Assembly (NCBI GenBank): GCA_030537065.1
Contig: JAUNOT010000002.1
Location: 1-39,212 of the forward strand
Reading direction: 5' to 3'
DNA length: 39,212 nucleotides
Source of the DNA: Conchiformibius sp.
Lineage (GTDB): Bacteria; Pseudomonadota; Gammaproteobacteria; Burkholderiales; Neisseriaceae
Below, in pieces: positions 33,931-39,212 of the stretch. The position numbers were made by a program, and so were the translations under genes. Under the pieces are notes generated by a model that saw only the letters and a program-made list of their open reading frames with translations, was not told the origin of the DNA and made no database searches. Position 1 is the stretch's first letter. Every line of letters starts with the position of its first letter.

Positions 33931-34296
33931 ATGCATGCACAACTTTTAACATCCATATTAAGCGACCTAAATAGTTCATCTGCAGATATCACTGCTTCTG
34001 CCGTAATTTCGACTGACGGCCTGCCTATTGCTCATTTGCTGCCCAACAATATTGATGCAGACCGTATCGGCGCAATGTCTGCAGCATTGCTGGCATTGGG
34101 AAACCGAACTGCGCAGGAATTGGCTTGCGGAGAATTGGAGCAGGTGATCGTGAAAGGTAAATCGGGTTATACCCTGTTAATTCAGGCCGGCGGTACCAAT
34201 GTGTTGTGTTTAACAGCCCGTGAAAATGCCAAACTGGGATTGATTTTATTAGATGCCAGACGTGCATCAAGAAGTATTGTTGATGTAACCAAATAA
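33931..34296 (+). CDS. Roadblock/LC7 domain protein (MglB-like)
   Basis: The 121-residue protein is a single roadblock/LC7 domain: an N-terminal helix, ITASAVISTDGLPIAHLLP (the typical beta-strand with xxxSxDGxxIA), helix DRIGAMSAALLALGNRTAQEL, VIVKGKSGYTLLIQAGG, VLCLTARENAKLGLILLDAR. Such proteins dimerise and regulate Ras-like GTPases (MglB is the GAP of MglA). It is the last gene of the operon, 20 bp after the previous one, and is followed by a DUS-containing terminator. Confidence 0.92.
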   Translation: MHAQLLTSILSDLNSSSADITASAVISTDGLPIAHLLPNNIDADRIGAMSAALLALGNRTAQELACGELEQVIVKGKSGYTLLIQAGGTNVLCLTARENAKLGLILLDARRASRSIVDVTK

Positions 34297-34300
34297 AAAT

Positions 34301-34327
34301 AAGGCTGCCTCTGTTTCAGGCAGCCTT
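34301..34327 (+). terminator. DUS-containing terminator of the GTPase/roadblock operon
   Basis: AAGGCTGCCT (34301-34310) and AGGCAGCCTT (34318-34327) form a 10-bp stem, 4 bp after the roadblock stop codon. The right arm lies in a perfect DUS (34315-34326); the left arm is a truncated one. Confidence 0.75.
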
Positions 34328-34377
34328 TGATAATCAAAACCACATTGATAACAAAAAAATTTACAGGGATACCTATC

Positions 34378-35466
34378 ATGAACGTAATATTCCAACGTCT
34401 TTACCCCCTAGGCATCATCTTACTTTTATTGTCTGCCTGCTCCCCTCCCCAAACGTCAGAGTCGGAGCAGGGAGCTGCGTCTGCAAATCAAAGCGATGCG
34501 GCGACAGCAGATAAAGAACTGCTCAAACAGGCTCAGGCTATTTTTTCACCGCTTCCCACACTTGAAGAAAGCCGGACAAAACACCCGTTTACTGATGAGC
34601 AGGTGCAGTTGGGTAAACAACTGTGGTATGAACCGCGTTTGTCATTAGGTAATGATATCAGTTGCAATACCTGTCATGGTTTAAATACTTATGGGGTCGA
34701 TAATAAACCGACCAGCCCCGGGCATAATAACGCTCAGGGTGTACGCAATTCGCCAACGGCTTTAAATGCCTTTTTATTAGACAGCCAATTTTGGGACGGC
34801 AGGGCTAAAGATGTGGAAGAACAAGCTAAAGGCCCCCTTATTAATCCGATAGAAATGGCTATGCCCAACCATGCTGCCGTAGAGCAAAAAATAGCCGCTA
34901 TTCCAGGTTACGCAGAACAATTTCAAAAACATTATGCAGATAAAGGGGGAAAAGTAAGCATCGACAATATTGTTCATGCTATTGGTGCTTTTGAGCGCAC
35001 CTTATTAACCCCCAGCCGTTGGGATAAATATTTGGCTGGCGATATTGACGCTTTAAACCAACAAGAGCGCAACGGTTTGAAAGCCTTTATGAATCAAGGC
35101 TGCATTGCCTGCCACTCCGGTGTCAATCTTGGTGGTGATTCGATGCAGAAATTTGGTGTGGTAAAAGGCCCGTATTGGGATTATATTAACACCAAGCAAA
35201 AGGATTTGGGCTTGTTTGATTTGACCAAAAAAGAAGAAGACAAATTTGTTTTCCGCACCCCGGGTCTGCGTAATGTAGCCAAAACAGCCCCCTATTTTCA
35301 TAGCGGCAGTGTTCAGGATTTGGGTAAAGCCGTTGAGGTGATGGCAGAGCTGCAATTAAACCATAAACTGACAAAGCAGGAAATTGATGATATTGTTGCA
35401 TTTTTAGGCAGTACAACAGGTGAAATTCCTGCTGATGCCTTGGCAGTTCCCACGTTGCCCAAATAA
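34378..35466 (+). CDS. ccp: Di-heme cytochrome c peroxidase, lipoprotein
   Basis: This 362-residue peroxidase reduces hydrogen peroxide to water with electrons from cytochrome c in the periplasm. It has two c-type haem sites: CNTCH at 96-100 and CIACH at 243-247. Family segments RNSPTALNAFLLDSQFWDGR (here RNSPTALNA, FWDGRAKDVEEQA), GPLINPIEMAMP, TPGLRNVAKTAPYFHSGSV and DDIVAFLGSTTG are clear. The signal peptide ends LLLLSAC, with lipidated Cys21, so it is anchored to a membrane as in other Neisseria. The frame opens at 34327, but ATG 34378, with AGGGA upstream, begins the signal peptide. It is convergent with hisD. Confidence 0.95.
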   Translation: MNVIFQRLYPLGIILLLLSACSPPQTSESEQGAASANQSDAATADKELLKQAQAIFSPLPTLEESRTKHPFTDEQVQLGKQLWYEPRLSLGNDISCNTCHGLNTYGVDNKPTSPGHNNAQGVRNSPTALNAFLLDSQFWDGRAKDVEEQAKGPLINPIEMAMPNHAAVEQKIAAIPGYAEQFQKHYADKGGKVSIDNIVHAIGAFERTLLTPSRWDKYLAGDIDALNQQERNGLKAFMNQGCIACHSGVNLGGDSMQKFGVVKGPYWDYINTKQKDLGLFDLTKKEEDKFVFRTPGLRNVAKTAPYFHSGSVQDLGKAVEVMAELQLNHKLTKQEIDDIVAFLGSTTGEIPADALAVPTLPK

Positions 35467-35565
35467 AAGGTTGCCGTATAGGTGGTGTCCTAAACAGTGT
35501 GCTGGGTTAAATGTGTTTGGGAGAATTGATTGCCCAATTTCAATTCCTTTTAAGCATGGATTTTA

Positions 35566-35601
35566 TTTCAGGCAGCCTTGCGGATAAAAGGCTGCCTGAA
35601 A
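35566..35601. terminator. Bidirectional DUS-pair terminator between ccp and hisD
   Basis: Perfect inverted DUS (35567-35578 and 35589-35600) form a stem with loop TGCGGATAAA. A T-rich sequence on either side allows use from both convergent genes. The hisD stop is 5 bp away. Confidence 0.85.
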
Positions 35602-35605
35602 AATT

Positions 35606-36895
35606 TTATTCCATCCTCATTTCCGCCGCCCGCGCATGAGCCTGCAAACCTTCGCTGTAGGCCAGCGTGGCGGCGGTTTTGCCCAATTCGGCCGCGCCCT
35701 GCGGCGACACCCGTATCAGGCTGGTACGTTTTTGGAAATCATAAGTGCCGAGCGGTGAAGAAAAACGTGCGCTGCGGCTGGTGGGCAAAACATGATTGGG
35801 GCCGGCGCAATAGTCGCCCAGACTTTCGCTGGTGTACGCACCCATAAACACCGCACCGGCATGACGGATTTTCGGCTGCCAGCGTTCGGGTTCGGCAACG
35901 CACAATTCCAAATGTTCGGGGGCGATGCGGTTGGCCAAGGCGCAGGCTTCGTCCAAATCGGCCGCTAAAATCATTGCACCGCGGTTTTGCAGGGCAGCAC
36001 GGATAATATCGCGGCGCGGCATATCGTCCAGCAGACGGTCAATTTCCGCCTGTACCGCAGCCAAATAATCCTGTGATGTGGCAATTAAAACCGCTTGGGC
36101 GATTTCATCATGTTCGGCCTGACTGAACATGTCCATCGCCACCCATGCCGCCGGTGTGCTGCCGTCTGCAATCACCAGAATTTCAGACGGCCCCGCAACC
36201 ATATCAATACCGACCACACCGAAAACACGGCGTTTGGCCGCAGCCACATAGGCATTGCCCGGGCCGGTGATTTTGTCTGCCTGCGGCACGGTTTCCGTAC
36301 CGTAGGCCAAAGCCGCTACCGCCTGTGCGCCGCCGACAGTAAAGATTTTATCCACACCGGCCAAATGGGCGGCTGCCAATACGGTATCGTTGCGTTCGCC
36401 TTTCGGGGTCGGTACCACCATAATAATTTCGCCCACACCCGCCACGCGTGCGGGCAGGGCGTTCATCAGCACCGAGCTGGGGTAGGCGGCTTTGCCGCCC
36501 GGCACATAAATGCCGACACGGTCAAGCGGGGTAATGTTTTGTCCGAGCAGGGTGCCGTCTTCATCGGTGTAAGACCATGATTGCAGCTTTTGCTGCTGAT
36601 GATAGCGTTCAATGCGTGTGGCGGCGGTTTGCAGGGCATTGCGGATGTTTTCAGGCAGCCTGAAAAAAGCCGCTTCCATTTCGGCGCGGTCAATCGTCAA
36701 ATCGGCCATGCTTTGGGCGTTCATGCCGTCAAAACGGTTGGTGTAATCCACCACCGCCGCGTCGCCGCGTCGGCGCACTTCGGCACAGATTTCTGCAACG
36801 GCACGGTCGGTGTTGTCATCTTGCGCGCTTTCAAAAGCCAATACCGATTGCAGTTTGGCTTCAAAATCGGCGGAACGGGTATCAAGATATTGCAT
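35606..36895 (-). CDS. hisD: Histidinol dehydrogenase
   Basis: HisD (429 residues) carries out the last two oxidations of histidine synthesis with NAD and zinc. Segments [32 protein letters not shown] (in parts), [52 protein letters not shown] with its catalytic Glu-His, and the zinc ligand region [15 protein letters not shown] are all present. Other his genes are not in the window. A perfect DUS at 36650 encodes FRLPE. It follows the DUF302 lipoprotein gene by 10 bp on the same strand and may share its promoter. Confidence 0.97.
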   Translation of the reverse strand: MQYLDTRSADFEAKLQSVLAFESAQDDNTDRAVAEICAEVRRRGDAAVVDYTNRFDGMNAQSMADLTIDRAEMEAAFFRLPENIRNALQTAATRIERYHQQQKLQSWSYTDEDGTLLGQNITPLDRVGIYVPGGKAAYPSSVLMNALPARVAGVGEIIMVVPTPKGERNDTVLAAAHLAGVDKIFTVGGAQAVAALAYGTETVPQADKITGPGNAYVAAAKRRVFGVVGIDMVAGPSEILVIADGSTPAAWVAMDMFSQAEHDEIAQAVLIATSQDYLAAVQAEIDRLLDDMPRRDIIRAALQNRGAMILAADLDEACALANRIAPEHLELCVAEPERWQPKIRHAGAVFMGAYTSESLGDYCAGPNHVLPTSRSARFSSPLGTYDFQKRTSLIRVSPQGAAELGKTAATLAYSEGLQAHARAAEMRME

Positions 36896-36905
36896 GATTT
36901 TTCCT

Positions 36906-37391
36906 TTATTGCGGCGCGGACACGGTGGCGCGAATCAGCCCTTCGGCTTTGGCCAAAGTGTTTTCCACATCGGCAGGGGCAATTTTGCTGCCCAAAATCA
37001 GGTGTTGCGCCGGAACGTAAGATACTTGTACTTTGCCGTCCGTTTCGGTAATCAATACCTTAAGCGGCAGTTGCAGGGCAAAAGCAGGGTCTTTTACCAT
37101 CAGCGGCGTACCGGCTTTGGGGTTGCCGAACACCAGCACGGTGGCCGGTTGCATGGTCAAGCCGGCTTTTTGCGCGGCCGCTTGGTGGTCAATCACCGCA
37201 AACACGGTCATGCCTTTGCTTTCTACTGCTTGGCGGATTTTGGACACGGTATCGTTAAAATTATAGATGCTGTTTAGGGTGGCTTGGTGTGGGTGCATGG
37301 CGTGGGATTTTCCGGTGTGGTGGTGGGCGGGAAGGGCGGAACAGGCTGCCAGCATCAGCGCGGCAACAACGGGGACAAAATGTTTTTTCAT
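36906..37391 (-). CDS. DUF302 domain lipoprotein
   Basis: This 161-residue lipoprotein has the signal [17 protein letters not shown] (lipidated Cys17) and a His-rich start to the mature part ([14 protein letters not shown]). A DUF302 domain follows: [31 protein letters not shown] (given in parts), [17 protein letters not shown] and the [18 protein letters not shown] core. DUF302 proteins are of uncertain role; the N-terminal His cluster may bind metal ions, by inference. It lies directly upstream of hisD, 10 bp apart on the same strand. Confidence 0.9.
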   Translation of the reverse strand: MKKHFVPVVAALMLAACSALPAHHHTGKSHAMHPHQATLNSIYNFNDTVSKIRQAVESKGMTVFAVIDHQAAAQKAGLTMQPATVLVFGNPKAGTPLMVKDPAFALQLPLKVLITETDGKVQVSYVPAQHLILGSKIAPADVENTLAKAEGLIRATVSAPQ

Positions 37392-37451
37392 GGTTTCTCC
37401 TTGGAATGGGTTTGGCCGTATTGTAAGCTGCGGCAGGCGGTTTGCCTATGT

Positions 37452-38057
37452 TCAGGCTGCCTGAAACGGTTTGCGCCCCAGCAGATACACCACCGAACTT
37501 TCGCCTTGGTGCAATTCCCCTTCGTCTAATACATGGCGGCGGTGTTCGGCGTGCAGCCATTCCAAATCGGGGAACATCGCCTGCCAGTCCGCCAAACTGC
37601 CTAAAAATTCGGGGTTAGACGGTCCGCCTGTGCCAAGCGCAAGCTGCTCGCTGTGGTAAAACACAGCCACCAGCAAACCACCGTCCCGCAAAGCATTCAC
37701 TGCCCTGCGCCCCACCGCCAAACGCAGCGGCGGCGGCAGTTGGAAAAACACGCTGCTGACGACATCGTAGCTGCCCTGCTGCCAATCGTGGCTACACAAA
37801 TCCGCCTGCACCAGCTCAAGGCGCACACCACGGCTTTCCGCCAAACGCTGTGCCTTTGCCAAGCCCACGCTTGAAGCATCGGCAGCCGTTACCGACAAAC
37901 CGCGTTCCGCCAAAAAAACCGCATTGCGCCCTTCGCCTGCCGCCAAATCCAAAGCACGTCCGCTGCTGGGCAGATGGTGGGCGATTTCTTGTAGAAAAAT
38001 ATTGGCTTGTGTGCCGTAAACATAGTTTTCGCTGTTGTAGCGTTCGTCCCAAAACAT
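37452..38057 (-). CDS. Class I SAM-dependent methyltransferase (TehB-like)
   Basis: This 201-residue methyltransferase begins MFWDERYNSENYVYGTQAN, a start typical of TehB-like proteins. SAM motif I is ALDLAAGEGRNAVFLAERG, motif II is the acidic AADASSVGL, and VQADLCSHDW and YDVVSSVFFQLPP follow. Some relatives confer tellurite tolerance or act in thiol chemistry; the substrate is not known. A perfect DUS (37454-37465) overlaps the last codons and stop, so the DUS supplies part of the C-terminus. It is on the same strand as the DUF302-hisD pair but 61 bp upstream. Confidence 0.88.
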   Translation of the reverse strand: MFWDERYNSENYVYGTQANIFLQEIAHHLPSSGRALDLAAGEGRNAVFLAERGLSVTAADASSVGLAKAQRLAESRGVRLELVQADLCSHDWQQGSYDVVSSVFFQLPPPLRLAVGRRAVNALRDGGLLVAVFYHSEQLALGTGGPSNPEFLGSLADWQAMFPDLEWLHAEHRRHVLDEGELHQGESSVVYLLGRKPFQAA

Positions 38058-38093
38058 GATGGATTCCTTAGTGTTTTAGAATGGGTAGGTTAA

Positions 38094-38447
38094 TTACCTA
38101 TATTTTTTAGAATTGATTTCCATATTATTTACTTCTGATTCAAATAGGGTGGAATTAAAGATGCCCTGCACCTGAACCGTATAATTATCCTTGTCTATTG
38201 TCATGTAACAATTGCCCCAACCTGCCATATTTAAGTCAAGAAAATAACAATATGATTCTGAATCTGTTATGCTTTTTAAGATAGAATTTGGATTCTTGGG
38301 AATTTCTTTATGATGGATTTTGTATTCCGATATTTTTTGGGTGATAAATAATGTTCTTCCCACAACATTATTTCGGTCGTTAATGTATAAAATATGAAAG
38401 AATAGGATGAAAATCATCATCAGTTTAATTGGTTTATATGATTTCAT
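38094..38447 (-). CDS. AT-rich hypothetical membrane or secreted protein (117 aa)
   Basis: Not recognised. A hydrophobic N-terminal segment (about 8-22, IKLMMIFILFFHILYI) could be an anchor or signal. The rest is polar with SYCYFLDLNMAGWGNCYMTIDKD and VQVQGIF, which read as beta-rich. Two Cys (near 67 and 79) might pair in the periplasm. Strongly AT-rich, unlike its upstream and downstream core genes, which suggests horizontal transfer. Confidence 0.55.
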   Translation of the reverse strand: MKSYKPIKLMMIFILFFHILYINDRNNVVGRTLFITQKISEYKIHHKEIPKNPNSILKSITDSESYCYFLDLNMAGWGNCYMTIDKDNYTVQVQGIFNSTLFESEVNNMEINSKKYR

Positions 38448-38525
38448 TTTTTGGAATAATCCTATTTTTCATTAGGTGTAGGCAGGGTTAATCAACCCAG
38501 CTTTTGCCTTTCAGGCTGCCGTGTT

Positions 38526-38554
38526 GTTGGGTTTACGCTGTGCTTCAACCCAAC
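38526..38554. repeat. Inverted repeat GTTGGGTT...AACCCAAC
   Basis: Eight-bp perfect arms (38526-38533 and 38547-38554) enclose a 13-base spacer. The flanking TAGGTTGGGTTGAAGC-like sequence is a short intergenic repeat often seen in Neisseria and other proteobacteria. A degenerate DUS (38512) lies next to it. It separates two AT-rich genes on the same strand. Confidence 0.55.
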
Positions 38555-38630
38555 CTACGCTTACTTTTTCGTGAGAAGTCTGTATAACTTGCTTCCGCAA
38601 GATATAGGTAATCTGAAATAAATTGATTTT

Positions 38631-39185
38631 TCATCTTGTAACCCCTAGAGTTGAATTTGAATATTGTTCAGTAATGTCTGCTTGCTCATATCCTTCCAAA
38701 TTTGAACAAGTACTTAAATAATTTAGCCAAAATTTAGGACTGCCACCAGCTATCCAAGTACCACTACCTGCAGAAATAGATACATATTTAACTAAAATTT
38801 TTTGAGAAGTTTTATCTATAAGTAAACCTGTATATTTGGATATAAATTGACTTAAACGCTCCCAGTTAGAATAGACTATTATATTTTTATTGATTTGAGA
38901 AGCGGGGATAAAATTTTTGTTATCTATTGTTATTTCCCTAACAGGGTAACTCTGGCTTTCAATCTCGTTGTATTTTCGCAGAGTATTCCATTCTGCACCA
39001 ATCTGCTTACGCCATTGTTCAGGCGTTACATACACCGTAATCCCCGCTTCTTTTTCGCATAAATAACTCACTTTAGCTTGAATATACGCAAACTCAATCG
39101 CCCAATACACAATCCAACCGCCCATTGTCAGCATAAATCCTACAAATAAGCCTTTTTTCTTGGCAATTTTGTAGCCAATAGTCAT
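38631..39185 (-). CDS. AT-rich hypothetical protein with N-terminal membrane segment (184 aa)
   Basis: Not recognised by name. A single membrane segment (about 12-35, LFVGFMLTMGGWIVYWAIEFAYI) is followed by KVSYLCEKEAGITVYVTPEQWRKQ, a stretch resembling uncharacterised proteins of Neisseria and other gamma/beta-proteobacteria. The rest (about 80-184) is polar with GSGTWIAGGSPKFW near the end and three Cys in all. The gene is AT-rich and has no DUS. It is complete within the window, starting 27 bp from the right edge. Confidence 0.65.
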   Translation of the reverse strand: MTIGYKIAKKKGLFVGFMLTMGGWIVYWAIEFAYIQAKVSYLCEKEAGITVYVTPEQWRKQIGAEWNTLRKYNEIESQSYPVREITIDNKNFIPASQINKNIIVYSNWERLSQFISKYTGLLIDKTSQKILVKYVSISAGSGTWIAGGSPKFWLNYLSTCSNLEGYEQADITEQYSNSTLGVTR

Positions 39186-39212
39186 GGCAATCAGCGTTAC
39201 AACTATCCAAAC

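Noticed and set aside
34326-34339. TTTGATAATCAAA as a possible FNR site before ccp
   Set aside because: The half-sites TTGAT and ATCAA are 1 base apart, not 4 as FNR needs, and the sequence overlaps the terminator edge.

Overview
The window comes from a chromosome of the family Neisseriaceae. The main evidence is about 26 perfect copies of the 12-mer AGGCTGCCTGAA (or its complement). This is the 'AG-sim' dialect of the neisserial DNA uptake sequence (DUS), found in the Simonsiella/Alysiella/Conchiformibius branch rather than in meningococcus or gonococcus. Many copies form inverted pairs that double as transcription terminators. Gene content is mostly core beta-proteobacterial housekeeping, at medium to slightly high GC. 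A few strikingly AT-rich genes (19371-19892, 38094-38447, 38631-39185) look acquired.

Layout. 1-2.5 kb: nadE with a T4-endonuclease-V-type pyrimidine dimer glycosylase, then a membrane metallophosphoesterase. 2.7-8.4 kb: secA, a near-consensus parS site, etfB-etfA and an L-lactate dehydrogenase. 8.4-11.5 kb: a secreted coiled-coil protein, a BioC-like methyltransferase and an orphan thiamine-binding protein (thiB), with two small palindromic repeat elements. 11.6-14.3 kb: an RtcB2-type RNA ligase and the release factor homologue PrfH, a known ribosome rescue/repair pair. Here the pair is separated by two small envelope genes on the other strand and preceded by a putative 18-residue leader peptide with mutually exclusive RNA hairpins. 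14.3-23.7 kb: mnmE, polA, a small lipoprotein, the 3' relic of an ABC exporter gene, an AT-rich orphan, waaA (kdtA) with a ricin-like lipoprotein, and glmS. 23.8-26.7 kb: the lactate-oxidation operon in the order lutA-lutC-lutB. 27-29.7 kb: a nitronate monooxygenase-like flavoprotein, hemA and tRNA-Phe(GAA). 30-34.3 kb: a tight five-gene operon. 34.4-39.2 kb: a lipoprotein di-heme cytochrome c peroxidase, hisD, a DUF302 lipoprotein, a TehB-like methyltransferase and two AT-rich membrane proteins.

The two most interesting systems are these. (1) The five-gene operon at 30084-34296 encodes a FimV-like membrane/TPR protein, a degenerate receiver-like protein, a Ras-like small GTPase, a protein that may carry a second cryptic roadblock domain, and a roadblock/LC7 protein. 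It resembles an MglA/MglB-type polarity switch wired to a FimV-like scaffold, so control of type IV pili or cell polarity is a reasonable hypothesis. (2) The rtcB-prfH locus has an apparent leader-peptide attenuator. The leader stop codon lies in the loop of a hairpin, which would let ribosomes that are slow to terminate induce the genes that rescue and repair them.

Metabolically, the window pairs an NAD-linked L-lactate dehydrogenase with the Lut lactate-oxidising complex, an electron-transfer flavoprotein and a cytochrome c peroxidase. This suggests lactate can be both made and respired. Everything here was read by eye; no homology search or folding program was run.
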